Assembly (NCBI RefSeq): GCF_009834025.1
Contig: NZ_CP047156.1
Span: forward strand, 2,936,067-3,000,066
Reading direction: 5' to 3'
Length of the DNA: 64,000 nucleotides
DNA from: Epidermidibacterium keratini
GTDB taxonomy: Bacteria; Actinomycetota; Actinomycetes; Mycobacteriales; Antricoccaceae
A program made the position numbers and the translations under genes. The notes below the pieces were generated by a model. The model saw nothing but the letters and a program-made list of their open reading frames with translations, did not search any database and was not told the origin of the DNA. Numbering within the stretch: position 1 is the first letter of the stretch; each line of letters begins with the position of its first letter. Positions 48,083 to 58,108 of this stretch are shown piece after piece.

Positions 48083-48916
48083 ATGGGCATCCGCAAGTAC
48101 AAGCCGATGACTCCGGGTCGTCGCGGTGCGAGCGTCTCTGACTTTGCAGAGATCACCCGCACCACGCCGGAGAAGTCGCTGGTGCGTCCGCTGCACGGCA
48201 AGGGCGGGCGCAACAGCCACGGCAAGGTCACCACCCGTCACCAGGGTGGTGGGCACAAGCGTGCTTACCGAGTGATCGACTTCCGCCGCGCGGACAAGGA
48301 CGGCGTCCCGGCCAAGGTCGCGCACATCGAGTACGACCCGAACCGCACCGCGCGCATCGCGCTGCTGCACTACGCCGACGGCGAGAAGCGCTACATCCTG
48401 GCTCCGGTCCGCCTGAAGCAGGGTGCGGCCGTCGAGTCCGGTCCGGGCGCTGACATCAAGCCAGGCAACAACCTGCCGCTGCGCAACATCCCGACCGGTA
48501 CCGTCGTGCACGCCATCGAGCTGCGCCCCGGTGGCGGCGCGAAGATCGCCCGCTCGGCCGGTGCGTCCGTGCAGCTCGTTGCCAAGGACGGTCCGTACGC
48601 CCAGCTGCGGATGCCCTCCGGCGAGATCCGCAACGTCGACGCGCGCTGCCGCGCGACCGTCGGCGAGGTCGGCAACTCAGACCACTCCAACATCAACTGG
48701 GGCAAGGCTGGCCGCATGCGGTGGAAGGGCAAGCGCCCGACCGTCCGCGGTGTCGCCATGAACCCGGTGGACCACCCGCACGGTGGTGGCGAGGGCAAGA
48801 CCTCCGGTGGCCGTCACCCGGTCAACCCGGCAGGCAAGCCCGAGGGCCGCACCCGTCGCCGCAAGCCAAGCGATCAGATGATCGTCCGTCGTCGCCGTAC
48901 CGGCAAGAAGCGCTAA
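48083..48916 (+). CDS. rplB: 50S ribosomal protein L2
   Basis: A 277-residue L2, needed for subunit association and peptidyl transfer. Start [20 protein letters not shown]; the conserved [20 protein letters not shown] segment carries the histidine linked to activity. A 56-base spacer separates it from rplW. Confidence 0.97.
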   Translation: MGIRKYKPMTPGRRGASVSDFAEITRTTPEKSLVRPLHGKGGRNSHGKVTTRHQGGGHKRAYRVIDFRRADKDGVPAKVAHIEYDPNRTARIALLHYADGEKRYILAPVRLKQGAAVESGPGADIKPGNNLPLRNIPTGTVVHAIELRPGGGAKIARSAGASVQLVAKDGPYAQLRMPSGEIRNVDARCRATVGEVGNSDHSNINWGKAGRMRWKGKRPTVRGVAMNPVDHPHGGGEGKTSGGRHPVNPAGKPEGRTRRRKPSDQMIVRRRRTGKKR

Positions 48917-48927
48917 GGAAGTAAGTC

Positions 48928-49209
<282 letters not shown>

Positions 49210-49264
49210 GTAGCCCGCTACCGCAACCAGTATTTGATCTAAGAAAGCAGCAAGGGGAAAGCGA

Positions 49265-49648
49265 ATGAACGCCACCGCAGGCGACGACCTCGAGGTCGTC
49301 CGCGCACGGGCTCGCTTCGTGCGCGTCACGCCGATGAAGGCGCGTCGTGTCATCGACCTCATCCGGGACCTGCCGACCGGCGACGCGCTGACCGCGCTCC
49401 GGTTCGCCCCTCAGGCCGCCAGTGAGCCGGTGTACAAGGTCCTGGCGAGCGCCGTCGCCAACGCCGAGGAAAACCACGGCCTGAACGCCGACAACCTCGT
49501 CGTGCACGCCGCGTACGTCGATGAGGGCCCGACCATGAAGCGGTTCCGTCCGCGGGCCCAGGGCCGTGCCTACCGCATCCGCAAGCGCACCAGCCACATC
49601 ACGATCGAGGTCGCGCCCGCGCCCGCCAAGAAGGGGAGTGCCCGCTAG
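49265..49648 (+). CDS. rplV: 50S ribosomal protein L22
   Basis: A 127-residue L22; its beta-hairpin lines the exit tunnel and is a site of macrolide resistance changes. Seen: [20 protein letters not shown] and [20 protein letters not shown], without obvious insertions or deletions. The TAG overlaps the rpsC GTG by one base. Confidence 0.97.
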   Translation: MNATAGDDLEVVRARARFVRVTPMKARRVIDLIRDLPTGDALTALRFAPQAASEPVYKVLASAVANAEENHGLNADNLVVHAAYVDEGPTMKRFRPRAQGRAYRIRKRTSHITIEVAPAPAKKGSAR

Positions 49649-50598
49649 TGGGTCAGAAAGTCAACCCGAACGGCTTCCGCCTCGGCATCACCACCGAGTG
49701 GAAGTCCCGTTGGTTCGCCGACAAGCAGTACGCCGACTACGTCAAGGAAGACGTCGCCATCCGCCGTCTGATGACGCGTGGCATGGAGCGTGCCGGTATC
49801 GCGCGCGTGGACATCGAGCGCACCCGTGACCGGGTCCGCGTCGACATCCACACCGCCCGTCCGGGCATCGTGATCGGCCGCCGCGGCTCGGAGGCCGAGC
49901 GCCTGCGCGGCGAGCTGGAGAAGCTCACCGGCAAGCAGGTGCAGCTGAACATCCTCGAGGTCAAGAACCCCGAGTCCGATGCGCAGCTGGTCGCCCAGGG
50001 CGTCGCCGAGCAGCTTTCGAGCCGCGTGGCCTTCCGCCGCGCGATGCGCAAGTCGATGCAGTCGGCCATGCGCAGCCCCGGCGTCAAGGGCATCCGAATC
50101 CAGTGCTCGGGCCGCCTTGGCGGTGCGGAGATGTCGCGTTCGGAGTTCTACCGCGAAGGCCGCGTCCCGCTGCACACGCTGCGCGCCGAGATCGACTTCG
50201 GCACCTACGAGGCCCGCACCACCTTCGGGCGCATCGGCGTCAAGGTGTGGATCTACAAGGGTGATGTCACGCAGAGCAAGGCCGAGCGCGACGCCGCCGA
50301 GGCCGCTCTTCGCGAGCACCGCCGCCAGCGTCCGGAGCGTCGCCAGCGCCGTTCCGGTGCATCGGGCACCACCGGCGTCAGCACCGAAGCCGGGCGCGCC
50401 GCGGCGCAGGCCGGCGAGCAGCCGGTCGCCGTGGCCGATCCGGCCGAGCTCGAGCAGCCGGTCGCTGAAGCCGTTCCGGCCGGCGAGGTAGAGGAAGTCG
50501 TCGAGAAGACGAACGCCGCCGCCGAGCAGGGCACCGAGGCCACTGAGGCCCCGGCGCCTGAGCAGGGCGAGGCGACTGAGACCGAGAAGGACGCCTGA
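49648..50598 (+). CDS. rpsC: 30S ribosomal protein S3 with long C-terminal tail
   Basis: A 316-residue S3, part of the mRNA entry channel. The KH domain ([19 protein letters not shown]) and the C-domain up to about residue 215 are standard. A tail of about 100 residues follows, basic at first and then rich in Ala, Glu, Pro and Thr ([14 protein letters not shown] and similar). Actinobacterial S3 proteins often have such tails, but this is on the long side. GTG start overlapping the rplV stop; rplP begins one base after its stop codon. Confidence 0.96.
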   Translation: MGQKVNPNGFRLGITTEWKSRWFADKQYADYVKEDVAIRRLMTRGMERAGIARVDIERTRDRVRVDIHTARPGIVIGRRGSEAERLRGELEKLTGKQVQLNILEVKNPESDAQLVAQGVAEQLSSRVAFRRAMRKSMQSAMRSPGVKGIRIQCSGRLGGAEMSRSEFYREGRVPLHTLRAEIDFGTYEARTTFGRIGVKVWIYKGDVTQSKAERDAAEAALREHRRQRPERRQRRSGASGTTGVSTEAGRAAAQAGEQPVAVADPAELEQPVAEAVPAGEVEEVVEKTNAAAEQGTEATEAPAPEQGEATETEKDA

Positions 50599-50599
50599 C

Positions 50600-51016
50600 A
50601 TGCTGATCCCACGCAAGGTCAAGCACCGCAAGCAGCACCACCCCGGGCGCTCCGGCGCGGCCAAGGGCGGAACCCGTGTCACGTTCGGTGACTACGGCAT
50701 CCAGGCCCTTGAGCCGGCGTACGTGACTAACCGGCAGATCGAGTCCGCACGTATCGCCATCAACCGGCACATCCGCCGTGGTGGCAAGGTGTGGATCAAC
50801 ATCTTCCCGGACCGTCCGCTGACCAAGAAGCCCGCCGAGACCCGCATGGGTTCGGGTAAGGGCAGCCCCGAGTGGTGGGTGGCCAACGTCAAGCCGGGCC
50901 GCGTGCTGTTCGAGATGACCTACCCCAACGAGCAGGTTGCCCGCGAGGCGCTTCGCCGCGCGATCCACAAGCTGCCGATGAAGTGCCGCATCGTGAAGCG
51001 GGATGAGGAGTTCTAA
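50600..51016 (+). CDS. rplP: 50S ribosomal protein L16
   Basis: A 138-residue L16 at the A-site/tRNA elbow of the large subunit. Start [19 protein letters not shown]; core [20 protein letters not shown] and [20 protein letters not shown], all conserved. Begins one base after the rpsC stop codon, and the rpmC ATG follows its TAA directly. Confidence 0.97.
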   Translation: MLIPRKVKHRKQHHPGRSGAAKGGTRVTFGDYGIQALEPAYVTNRQIESARIAINRHIRRGGKVWINIFPDRPLTKKPAETRMGSGKGSPEWWVANVKPGRVLFEMTYPNEQVAREALRRAIHKLPMKCRIVKRDEEF

Positions 51017-51268
51017 ATGGCAGTCGGAACCTCTCCGTCGGACCTTCGGGAGCTGGAGAACGACGAGCTCGAGACTCGCCTGCGCGAGTCCAAGGAAGAG
51101 CTGTTCAACCTCCGCTTCCAGGTCGCGACCGGACAACTGGACAACCACAAGCGCCTGAAGGCCGTCCGCAGCGACATCGCCCGGATCTACACGATCCTGC
51201 GCGAGCGCGAGCTGGGACTGGCCGCGGCGCCGAGTGAGACCGCAACGAGCGAAAGCGATGAGGGCTAG
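51017..51268 (+). CDS. rpmC: 50S ribosomal protein L29
   Basis: An 83-residue L29, near the exit of the tunnel. The core [20 protein letters not shown], then [12 protein letters not shown], is typical; N- and C-terminal additions are short and variable. Starts immediately after the rplP stop codon and ends four bases before rpsQ. Confidence 0.96.
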   Translation: MAVGTSPSDLRELENDELETRLRESKEELFNLRFQVATGQLDNHKRLKAVRSDIARIYTILRERELGLAAAPSETATSESDEG

Positions 51269-51272
51269 CAAG

Positions 51273-51629
51273 ATGGCCGATGAAGTAACCACTGAAGAGG
51301 TCGTCGAGGTCCCGATCGAGGAAGCTCCAAGCGACCGCCCCGACGAGACCCGCGACAAGGAGATCGGCCACGGCGGCAACCGCAACTACCGCAAGGTGCG
51401 CAGCGGCGTCGTCGTCTCGGACAAGATGGACAAGACCATCGTCGTCCAGGTCGAGGACCGCGTGAAGCACGCGCTCTACGGCAAGGTCATGCGCCGTAGC
51501 TCGCGACTGAAGGCGCACGACGAGGGCAACGTCGCCGGCATCGGCGACCGCGTCCGACTGATGGAGACCCGCCCGCTGAGCGCGACCAAGCGCTGGCGGC
51601 TCGTCGAGATCATCGAGAAGGCTCGCTAG
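51273..51629 (+). CDS. rpsQ: 30S ribosomal protein S17 with N-terminal extension
   Basis: A 118-residue S17. The conserved part begins about residue 35 ([20 protein letters not shown]) and ends [19 protein letters not shown]. The first 35 residues are an acidic extension ([20 protein letters not shown]), longer than usual. ATG 51273 is chosen; in-frame ATGs at 51258 and 51234 lie inside rpmC. Last gene before the 96-base gap that separates the S10 and spc parts. Confidence 0.95.
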   Translation: MADEVTTEEVVEVPIEEAPSDRPDETRDKEIGHGGNRNYRKVRSGVVVSDKMDKTIVVQVEDRVKHALYGKVMRRSSRLKAHDEGNVAGIGDRVRLMETRPLSATKRWRLVEIIEKAR

Positions 51630-51725
51630 TTCGCCGTCCCTCGGTACGTCGGGCAGCAACCACAAACCATCCGTTCGGCCAGGCTCGCGCGAGAGCGAGA
51701 ACCAGCAGACAACTGGGAGTAAGAA

Positions 51726-52094
51726 GTGATTCAGCAGGAGTCGCGACTTCGCGTCGCTGACAACACCGGAGCCAAAGAGGTCCTGTGCATCAGGGTCCTC
51801 GGTGGATCCGGTCGCCGGTATGCCGGCATCGGCGACCTCATCGTCGCCACGGTCAAGGACGCTATCCCCGGCGCCGGTGTGAAGAAGGGTGACGTCGTCA
51901 AGTGCGTCATCGTCCGCACCGCCAAGGAGAAGCGTCGCCCCGACGGTTCCTACATCAAGTTCGACGAGAACGCCGCCGTGCTGATCAAGGCCGATGGCGA
52001 GCCCCGCGGTACCCGCATCTTCGGCCCGGTCGGTCGCGAGCTGCGCGACAAGCGGTTCATGAAGATCATCTCGCTGGCTCCGGAGGTCTTGTAA
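51726..52094 (+). CDS. rplN: 50S ribosomal protein L14
   Basis: A 122-residue L14 at the subunit interface. GTG start; [20 protein letters not shown] and [20 protein letters not shown] are conserved. Its TAA overlaps by one base the ATG of a 22-codon mini-ORF that leads to rplX. Confidence 0.97.
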   Translation: MIQQESRLRVADNTGAKEVLCIRVLGGSGRRYAGIGDLIVATVKDAIPGAGVKKGDVVKCVIVRTAKEKRRPDGSYIKFDENAAVLIKADGEPRGTRIFGPVGRELRDKRFMKIISLAPEVL

Positions 52095-52162
52095 TGAAGG
52101 TCAAAAAGGGCTGTTTCATGTCCGCGACCACGCAAACCCAGGCCAATGGAGGCGCGCGATGA
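52094..52162 (+). CDS. 22-codon coupling mini-ORF echoing the rplX start
   Basis: A reading frame of 22 codons that starts in the rplN stop (TAATG) and ends in the rplX start (ATGA). Its first 18 bases match the first 18 of rplX at 17 positions, so both open MKVKKG. It contains the rplX ribosome-binding site GGAGG (52148-52152). It may be only a coupling device left by a partial duplication; a stable peptide is not claimed. Confidence 0.5.
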   Translation: MKVKKGCFMSATTQTQANGGAR

Positions 52163-52482
52163 AGGTCAAGAAGGGCGATACCGTCCAGATCATCTCCGGC
52201 AAGGACAAAGGCGCCAAGGGCAAGGTCATCGCGGCCTACCCCGAGCGCGATCGCGTCCTGGTCGAGGGTGTCGGCCGCGTCAAGCGCCACACCAAGATGC
52301 AGGCCAGCCAGCGCGGCTCGCAGGAGGGTGGCATCGTCACCCAGGAAGCCGCCATCCACGTGAGCAACGTGATGGTCGTCGACAAGGCCGGCAAGCCGAC
52401 CCGCGTCGGCTACCGCAAGGACGACGACGGACGCAACGTGCGCGTCTCGAAGCGCTCCGAGGGCAAGGACAAGGATCTCTAA
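52159..52482 (+). CDS. rplX: 50S ribosomal protein L24
   Basis: A 107-residue L24, an assembly initiator of the large subunit, with its KOW motif in [20 protein letters not shown]. Preceded by GGAGG six bases upstream of the ATG. Its first bases are echoed at 52094 and its last 18 at 53316-53333. Confidence 0.97.
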   Translation: MKVKKGDTVQIISGKDKGAKGKVIAAYPERDRVLVEGVGRVKRHTKMQASQRGSQEGGIVTQEAAIHVSNVMVVDKAGKPTRVGYRKDDDGRNVRVSKRSEGKDKDL

Positions 52483-52485
52483 GTC

Positions 52486-53055
52486 ATGAGCACTGACACC
52501 GTAGAGCGCGTCGTACCGCGCTTGAAGACCCGCTACAACGACGAGATCGCACCCGAGCTCAACAAGCAGTTCGGCTACGACAACGTCATGCAGATCCCGC
52601 GCGTGGTCAAGGTCGTCGTCAACATGGGCGTGGGCGATGCCGCCAAGGACGCCAAGCTGATCGACGGCGCGCTGCGCGACCTGACCGCCATCACCGGTCA
52701 GAAGCCGCAGCTGCGCCGCGCGACCAAGTCGATCGCGCAGTTCAAGCTGCGCGAGGGACAGCCGATCGGTGCCAAGGTGACGCTGCGCGGAACCCGCATG
52801 TGGGAGTTCCTCGACCGCACCCTGAGCCTCGCGTTGCCGCGCATCCGTGACTTCCGCGGACTGTCGGGCAAGCAGTTCGACGGCAACGGCAACTACACCT
52901 TTGGGCTCAACGAGCAGTCGATGTTCCACGAGATCAACATCGACTCGATCGACCGAGTCCGGGGCATGGACATCACGGTCGTCACGACCGCCACGAATGA
53001 CGACGAGGGACGGGCCCTGCTGAAGGCTCTCGGCTTCCCGTTCAAGGAGGACTAA
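52486..53055 (+). CDS. rplE: 50S ribosomal protein L5
   Basis: A 189-residue L5, binding 5S rRNA in the central protuberance. Core: [40 protein letters not shown] and [20 protein letters not shown]. Three bases after rplX. Confidence 0.97.
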   Translation: MSTDTVERVVPRLKTRYNDEIAPELNKQFGYDNVMQIPRVVKVVVNMGVGDAAKDAKLIDGALRDLTAITGQKPQLRRATKSIAQFKLREGQPIGAKVTLRGTRMWEFLDRTLSLALPRIRDFRGLSGKQFDGNGNYTFGLNEQSMFHEINIDSIDRVRGMDITVVTTATNDDEGRALLKALGFPFKED

Positions 53056-53058
53056 GCC

Positions 53059-53244
53059 ATGGCTAAGAAGGCCCTGATCAACAAGGCGAACCGCAAGCCG
53101 AAGTTCAAGGTCCGCGCCTACACGCGGTGCAACAAGTGCGGACGCCCGCACTCGGTCTACCGCAAGTTCGGCCTGTGCCGCATCTGCCTGCGCGAGATGG
53201 CGCACGCAGGCGAGCTGCCCGGCGTCACCAAGTCCAGCTGGTAA
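53059..53244 (+). CDS. rpsZ: 30S ribosomal protein S14, zinc type
   Basis: A 61-residue S14 of the zinc-binding (type Z) form, with CNKC and CRIC pairs. Such organisms often also keep a zinc-free S14 elsewhere for zinc starvation; none is seen in the window. AAGGAGG overlaps the end of rplE as ribosome-binding site. Confidence 0.97.
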   Translation: MAKKALINKANRKPKFKVRAYTRCNKCGRPHSVYRKFGLCRICLREMAHAGELPGVTKSSW

Positions 53245-53303
53245 TTCACCAACTTCATCTTCGCCGCAGGCCCACCGAGGAACCACGGCGAGAAGGGTAA
53301 ACA

Positions 53304-53333
53304 ATGATCAACTCGAAGGACCGGGATCTCTAA
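53304..53333 (+). CDS. 9-codon coupling mini-ORF echoing the rplX end
   Basis: Encodes MINSKDRDL, with its own site AGAAGGG eight bases upstream. Its TAA overlaps the rpsH ATG (TAATG), and rpsH has no separate ribosome-binding site. Its last 18 bases match the last 18 of rplX at 16 positions. Probably a leader cistron that loads ribosomes for rpsH. Confidence 0.45.
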   Translation: MINSKDRDL

Positions 53334-53731
53334 TGACGATGACTGATCCCATCGCGGACATGCTCACCCGCGTGCGTAACGCCAACTCGGCCTACCACGA
53401 CCAGGTGTCGATGCCGCACAGCAAACTCAAGACCCACATCGCCGAGATCCTCAAGCAGGAGGGCTACATCGCCGCCTACGAGGTGAGCGAAGGCGAGAAG
53501 GGCAAGGTGCTCAACATCGAGCTGAAGTACGGCCCGAACCGTGAGCGCTCCATTGCCGGCGTACGCCGCATCTCCAAGCCCGGCCTGCGTGTCTACGCAC
53601 GCAGCACCGAGTTGCCGAAGGTGCTCGGCGGGCTCGGCATCGCCATCATTTCCACCTCGTCCGGCCTGCTGACCGACCGCCAGGCCGGCAAGCAGCGCGT
53701 CGGCGGCGAAGTCCTCGCCTACGTCTGGTAA
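53333..53731 (+). CDS. rpsH: 30S ribosomal protein S8
   Basis: A 132-residue S8, an early 16S rRNA binder. Seen: [20 protein letters not shown] and the C-terminal [20 protein letters not shown], then EVLAYVW. In E. coli S8 represses the spc operon. The ATG at 53333 overlaps the stop of the mini-ORF; a second in-frame ATG at 53339 is possible. Confidence 0.97.
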   Translation: MTMTDPIADMLTRVRNANSAYHDQVSMPHSKLKTHIAEILKQEGYIAAYEVSEGEKGKVLNIELKYGPNRERSIAGVRRISKPGLRVYARSTELPKVLGGLGIAIISTSSGLLTDRQAGKQRVGGEVLAYVW

Positions 53732-53743
53732 GGGGAGAAAACA

Positions 53744-54283
53744 ATGTCGCGCATTGGTCGTCTCCCGATCGCCGTTCCTAGCGGCGTCGAGGTCACCATC
53801 ACCGGCCAGGAGGTCGAGGTGAAGGGCCCCAAGGGGACCCTGCAGCACACCGTCGTCCTGCCGATCACTGTCGAGAAGAACGGCGAAGGTGAAGTCATCT
53901 TCAGCCGCCCCGACGATGACCGCGAGTCGCGGTCGCGTCACGGGCTGAGCCGCTCGCTCGTCAACAACATGGTCGTCGGAGTCACCGACGGCTACGAGAA
54001 GAAGCTCGAGATCGTGGGCGTCGGTTACCGCGTGCAGGCACGCGGCAACAGCCTGGAGTTCTCGCTCGGCTTCTCGCACCCGGTCGTCGTGGATCCGCCG
54101 GAGGGCATCGCCTTCAAGGTGGAGTCGCCGACGAAGTTCTCGGTGACCGGCATCGACAAGCAGAAGGTCGGCGAGGTCGCCGCCAACATCCGCAAGATCC
54201 GTAAGCCTGAGCCGTACAAGGGCAAGGGTGTTCGGTACGCCGGCGAGCAGGTTCGCCGCAAGGTCGGAAAGCAAGGTAAGTAA
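53744..54283 (+). CDS. rplF: 50S ribosomal protein L6
   Basis: A 179-residue L6 near the factor-binding site. Start [21 protein letters not shown]-terminal [20 protein letters not shown] is conserved. Ribosome-binding site GGGGAG. Its TAA overlaps the rplR ATG by one base. Confidence 0.97.
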   Translation: MSRIGRLPIAVPSGVEVTITGQEVEVKGPKGTLQHTVVLPITVEKNGEGEVIFSRPDDDRESRSRHGLSRSLVNNMVVGVTDGYEKKLEIVGVGYRVQARGNSLEFSLGFSHPVVVDPPEGIAFKVESPTKFSVTGIDKQKVGEVAANIRKIRKPEPYKGKGVRYAGEQVRRKVGKQGK

Positions 54284-54678
54284 TGGCTAGCTCCACCATT
54301 GCGCGCACCGGCGGCAAGGGTGTCGCCGGGCAGCGCCGCAACTCCAAGGCCCGTCGTCACTTCCGTCTTCGCAAGAAGGTCACGGGCACCGCAGCACGTC
54401 CGCGCCTGGTCGTCACTCGCTCGACGCGGCACATCGTCGCGCAGATCGTCGATGACACCACCGGCAAGACGATCGCATCGGCGTCCTCGCTCGAGGCCGA
54501 CCTGCGCTCGGCCGACGGCGACAAGTCCGCTATCGCGGGGCAGGTAGGCCAGCTGGTCGCCTCGCGCGCCAAGGACGCCGGCGTCGAGTCCGTCGTCTTT
54601 GACCGCGGCGGCAACAAGTACCACGGCCGTATCGCTGCGCTGGCCGACGCGGCCCGCGAGGAAGGTCTGGCGTTCTGA
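54283..54678 (+). CDS. rplR: 50S ribosomal protein L18
   Basis: A 131-residue L18, which carries 5S rRNA with L5. Core [20 protein letters not shown] and the end [20 protein letters not shown] are conserved. A 13-codon mini-ORF starts in its stop codon (TGATG) and joins it to rpsE. Confidence 0.97.
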   Translation: MASSTIARTGGKGVAGQRRNSKARRHFRLRKKVTGTAARPRLVVTRSTRHIVAQIVDDTTGKTIASASSLEADLRSADGDKSAIAGQVGQLVASRAKDAGVESVVFDRGGNKYHGRIAALADAAREEGLAF

Positions 54679-54719
54679 TGGCCCCGACGAAGACGCACAT
54701 GATCAAGGAGAGCATCTGA
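54678..54719 (+). CDS. 13-codon coupling mini-ORF between rplR and rpsE
   Basis: Encodes [13 protein letters not shown]. It starts in the rplR stop and ends in the rpsE start, both as TGATG, and contains AAGGAG (54705-54710), the rpsE ribosome-binding site. No similarity to neighbours is seen. Likely a coupling device rather than a functional peptide. Confidence 0.4.
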   Translation: MAPTKTHMIKESI

Positions 54720-55324
54720 TGCCAGGACAGCAGCGCCGCGGAGGCGGCACTGGCGAGCGTCGCGACCGTCGTGATGGCGGACGCGGCAACCAGAACCAGG
54801 CCGAGAAGTCGAACTACCTCGAGCGCGTCATCAAGGTGAACCGCGTCGCGAAGGTCGTCAAGGGCGGCCGCCGCTTCAGCTTCACCGCGCTCGTCGTCGT
54901 CGGTGACGGCGACGGCACCGTCGGTGTCGGCTACGGCAAGGCCAAGGAAGTCCCGGCCGCGATCGCCAAGGGCGTTGAGGAAGCGAAGAAGAACTTCTTC
55001 AAGGTTCCGCGGATCGCCAGCACCATCCCGCACCAGGTGCAGGGTGAGGCGGCGGCCGGCGTCGTACTGCTCAAGCCGGCCAGCCCCGGTACCGGTGTGA
55101 TCGCCGGTGGTCCGGTGCGTGCCGTGCTCGAGTGCGCCGGCATCGGCGACATCCTGTCCAAGAGCCTTGGCTCGGACAACCCGATCAACATCGTGCACGC
55201 GACCGTCGCTGCGCTGAAGGGCCTCGTGCGTCCCGAGGAGGTCGCGGCCCGCCGCGGTCTGCCTCTTGAGGACGTCGCTCCGGCCGGCATGCTGCGGGCG
55301 CGCGCCGGACAGGGAGTGCAGTGA
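54719..55324 (+). CDS. rpsE: 30S ribosomal protein S5
   Basis: A 201-residue S5, at the mRNA entry pore and decoding region. An Arg/Gly-rich N-terminal extension of about 30 residues precedes the conserved [20 protein letters not shown] and [20 protein letters not shown]. Its TGA overlaps the rpmD ATG by one base. Longer upstream readings lie inside rplR. Confidence 0.97.
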   Translation: MPGQQRRGGGTGERRDRRDGGRGNQNQAEKSNYLERVIKVNRVAKVVKGGRRFSFTALVVVGDGDGTVGVGYGKAKEVPAAIAKGVEEAKKNFFKVPRIASTIPHQVQGEAAAGVVLLKPASPGTGVIAGGPVRAVLECAGIGDILSKSLGSDNPINIVHATVAALKGLVRPEEVAARRGLPLEDVAPAGMLRARAGQGVQ

Positions 55325-55506
55325 TGGCTCAGCTGAAGATCACCCAGGTTCGGTCCGCGATCGGCACCAAGCCCAACCAGCGTGCGACGCTGCGGGCGCT
55401 GGGGCTGAAGCGGCTGAACGATTCCGTTGTGCAGGAGGACCGCCCCGAGATCGTCGGGATGGTCCGCACGGTGCCGCATCTGGTCACCGTTGAGGAAGTG
55501 AAGTAG
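55324..55506 (+). CDS. rpmD: 50S ribosomal protein L30
   Basis: A 60-residue L30: [20 protein letters not shown], then [10 protein letters not shown] and [14 protein letters not shown]. Coupled to rpsE by overlap; rplO starts two bases after its stop codon. Confidence 0.96.
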   Translation: MAQLKITQVRSAIGTKPNQRATLRALGLKRLNDSVVQEDRPEIVGMVRTVPHLVTVEEVK

Positions 55507-55508
55507 CC

Positions 55509-55982
55509 ATGGCAGAAGCGAACGAGAACTCGGGCGCCGCGCCGATCAAGGTGCACCACCTGCGTCCGGCTCCCGGCGCCCACAAGGCCAAGACCCGCGT
55601 GGGACGCGGCGAGGGCTCGAAGGGCAAGACCGCCGGTCGCGGCACCAAGGGCCAGCACGCCCGTAACACGGTGCGCATCGGCTTCGAGGGCGGCCAGACG
55701 CCGTTGCACATGCGTCTGCCGAAGCTGACCGGCTTCAAGAACCGGTTTGCTACGACGTACCAGGTCATCAACCTCGACCGCCTGGCCGAGCTGTTCCCCA
55801 AGGGCGGCACGGTTGGCGTCGATGAGATGGTCTCCGCCGGCGGCGTACGCAAGAACCAGCTCGTGAAGGTGCTCGGCACCGGCGACCTGGGCGGCGTCAA
55901 GCTGGACGTCACGGCGCATGCCTTCTCGGCATCGGCAAAGGACAAGATCACGGCTGCCGGTGGCTCGGTCACCGAGCTGTGA
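55509..55982 (+). CDS. rplO: 50S ribosomal protein L15
   Basis: A 157-residue L15, a late-assembly protein. Seen: [40 protein letters not shown] and [18 protein letters not shown] strong intrinsic terminator begins 22 bases after its stop, so the ribosomal part of the transcript may mostly end here. Confidence 0.97.
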   Translation: MAEANENSGAAPIKVHHLRPAPGAHKAKTRVGRGEGSKGKTAGRGTKGQHARNTVRIGFEGGQTPLHMRLPKLTGFKNRFATTYQVINLDRLAELFPKGGTVGVDEMVSAGGVRKNQLVKVLGTGDLGGVKLDVTAHAFSASAKDKITAAGGSVTEL

Positions 55983-56003
55983 GCAGTAACTAGCGACGTC
56001 GTT

Positions 56004-56040
56004 CCCGCCCGCACCCCAGGGTGCGGGCGGGTTCGTCGTT
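56004..56040 (+). terminator. Intrinsic terminator between rplO and secY
   Basis: A perfect GC-rich stem (56004-56016 with 56019-56031) followed by TTCGTCGTT. It should end most transcripts of the ribosomal operon and separates rplO from secY-adk-map, which then needs its own promoter. TACAGT at 56061-56066 is a possible -10 for that, without a clear -35. Confidence 0.8.
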
Positions 56041-56208
56041 AGCGGCACCGATACGTGAGATACAGTCGGTTGTCGCGCTGGGCGCTGCTCACAGCGCCTG
56101 GCACCTCAGGGTGAGCATTCGCGCTGAGGACCCAAGACCTGACTCGAGTTGAATGCGCCGGCCGCAGACGCACCAGATGCGGCCCGCGAGCAGCGCAGGA
56201 GGACGTGC

Positions 56209-57522
56209 GTGCTTAAAGCGTTCGGATCGGCGATGAGAACGCCCGATCTTCGCAACAAGATTCTCTTCACGCTGCTGATCATCGCGCTTTATCGCGTGGG
56301 CGCGCACGTGCCTTCGCCCGGCGTACTCGTCGGCAATATCCAGCAGTGCATCAAGCAGGCGAACGCTGGCGGGCAAGCGGACATCTACTCGCTGGTCAAC
56401 CTGTTTTCCGGTGGCGCGCTTCTGCAGCTGTCGATCTTCGCGCTCGGCATCATGCCCTACATCACCGCGAGCATCATCATCCAGCTGCTCACGGTGGTCA
56501 TCCCGCGCTTCGAGCTGCTGAAGAAGGAAGGGCAGTCGGGGCAGAGCAAGCTCACCCAGTACACCCGCTACCTGACCATCGCCCTCGCGGTCCTGCAGGG
56601 CACCGGCATCGTCGCGCTGGCGCGCTCGGGTCAGCTCTTCCAGTGTGACCGCGACATCCTGGCCAACAAGGACTCGATCTTCCAGTACGCCATCCTCGTC
56701 ATCACCATGACCGCCGGCACCGCCGTCGTCATGTGGTTCGGTGAGCTACTGACCGAGAAGGGCGTCGGCAACGGCATGTCGCTGCTGATGGCGACCTCGA
56801 TCGCGGCCCGCATCCCGGCCGAGGGCGCCTCGATCGCCAGCCGCGGCCAGGCCATCCTGATCGCGATGATCGCCCTGTCGCTCGTCGTGATCGTCACGGT
56901 CGTGTTCGTCGAGCAGGCCCAGCGGCGCATCCCGGTGCAGTACGCCAAACGGATGATCGGGCGCAAGATGTACGGCGGAACGTCGACGTACTTGCCGCTG
57001 AAGGTCAACCAGGCCGGCGTCATCCCGGTCATCTTCGCCTCGTCTCTGCTCTATATCCCGCAGCTGATCGTGCAGCTACAGGGCAACAGCGAGGCAGGCG
57101 CGGTGCGCCGGTTCTTTGAGAACTACGTGATCAACCAGTCGAGCTGGGTGCACATCGCGCTCTACTTCCTGCTGATCATCTTCTTCGCCTACTTCTACGT
57201 CGCGATCACCTTCAACCCTGAGGAACGCGCGGACGAGATGAAGCGCTACGGTGGCTTCATCCCGAGCATCCGCCCCGGCCGGCCCACCGCTGAATACCTT
57301 CAGTACGTGCTGAACCGGATCACCCTTCCCGGATCCATCTATCTGGGCGTGGTGGCGATCTTGCCCAACCTGCTGCTGAGTTTGACCGGCCCGGCCGGCA
57401 CCTCGCAGAACCTGCCGTTCGGTGGCACCGCCGTACTCATCCTCGTCGGTGTGTCGCTGGAGACGGTGAAGCAGATTGAGAGCCAGCTTCAGCAACGCAA
57501 CTACGAAGGGTTCCTCCGCTAA
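56209..57522 (+). CDS. secY: Protein translocase subunit SecY
   Basis: A 437-residue SecY, the channel of the Sec translocon, with ten spans. Start [20 protein letters not shown] from GTG 56209, five bases after AGGAGGA; an ORF start at 56149 would add 20 unrelated residues. Conserved segments: [40 protein letters not shown], and [20 protein letters not shown]. Its TAA overlaps the adk ATG. Confidence 0.97.
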   Translation: MLKAFGSAMRTPDLRNKILFTLLIIALYRVGAHVPSPGVLVGNIQQCIKQANAGGQADIYSLVNLFSGGALLQLSIFALGIMPYITASIIIQLLTVVIPRFELLKKEGQSGQSKLTQYTRYLTIALAVLQGTGIVALARSGQLFQCDRDILANKDSIFQYAILVITMTAGTAVVMWFGELLTEKGVGNGMSLLMATSIAARIPAEGASIASRGQAILIAMIALSLVVIVTVVFVEQAQRRIPVQYAKRMIGRKMYGGTSTYLPLKVNQAGVIPVIFASSLLYIPQLIVQLQGNSEAGAVRRFFENYVINQSSWVHIALYFLLIIFFAYFYVAITFNPEERADEMKRYGGFIPSIRPGRPTAEYLQYVLNRITLPGSIYLGVVAILPNLLLSLTGPAGTSQNLPFGGTAVLILVGVSLETVKQIESQLQQRNYEGFLR

Positions 57523-58106
57523 TGCGCATCGTCTTGCTTGGGCCGCCCGGAGCGGGCAAGGGCACGCAGGCTGCCATCCTCGCCGACCGTCTCGGCGTAC
57601 CGCAGATCTCGACTGGCGACATCTTCCGCGCCAACGTAGGGGCCGGCACCGAGCTCGGCGTACTTGCCAAGAAGTACATGGACGCGGGCGACCTGGTTCC
57701 TGACGAGGTCACTGTGGCCATGGTCAAAGACCGGCTCGCGCAGCCGGATGCCGAGCCCGGCTACCTGCTCGATGGGTTCCCGCGCACTGTCGCGCAGGCC
57801 GAGCAGCTGGCCGCCTTCGGTGAGCAGCGCGGCGAGCCGCTGGACTGCGTGCTGGAGATCCAGGTCGCGCCCGAACACATCGTGCAGCGGCTGTCGCAGC
57901 GCGTGACGATGGTCGACGGCAAGGCTGTGCAGCGCGACGACGACAAGCCCGAGACGGTGCGTCACCGCCTGAAGGTGTACGCCGAGCAGACCGCTCCGCT
58001 GGTCGACTACTACAGCGAGCGTGGCACGCTGCGCACCATCGATGGCATCGGCGAGGTGCCCGAGGTGACCGACCGTGCACTCGACGCGCTCGGCGTCGCG
58101 CGGTAG
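57522..58106 (+). CDS. adk: Adenylate kinase
   Basis: A 194-residue adenylate kinase (AMP + ATP to 2 ADP). P-loop [13 protein letters not shown]-binding [11 protein letters not shown] and the DGFPRT motif are clear. It is the short-lid form without the zinc-finger LID domain, as usual in actinobacteria. Coupled to secY by TAATG. Confidence 0.97.
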   Translation: MRIVLLGPPGAGKGTQAAILADRLGVPQISTGDIFRANVGAGTELGVLAKKYMDAGDLVPDEVTVAMVKDRLAQPDAEPGYLLDGFPRTVAQAEQLAAFGEQRGEPLDCVLEIQVAPEHIVQRLSQRVTMVDGKAVQRDDDKPETVRHRLKVYAEQTAPLVDYYSERGTLRTIDGIGEVPEVTDRALDALGVAR

Positions 58107-58108
58107 CG

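Noticed and set aside
49271-49285. CACCGCAGG inside rplV as another palindrome arm
   Set aside because: It is coding sequence with no partner arm; such 8-9-mers occur by chance in GC-rich genes. The same applies to 33221-33235 in nirB.
53304-53333. Treating the 9-codon frame as a functional peptide gene
   Set aside because: Its length, echo of the rplX end and overlap with rpsH argue for a coupling leader; listed with low confidence only for its position.
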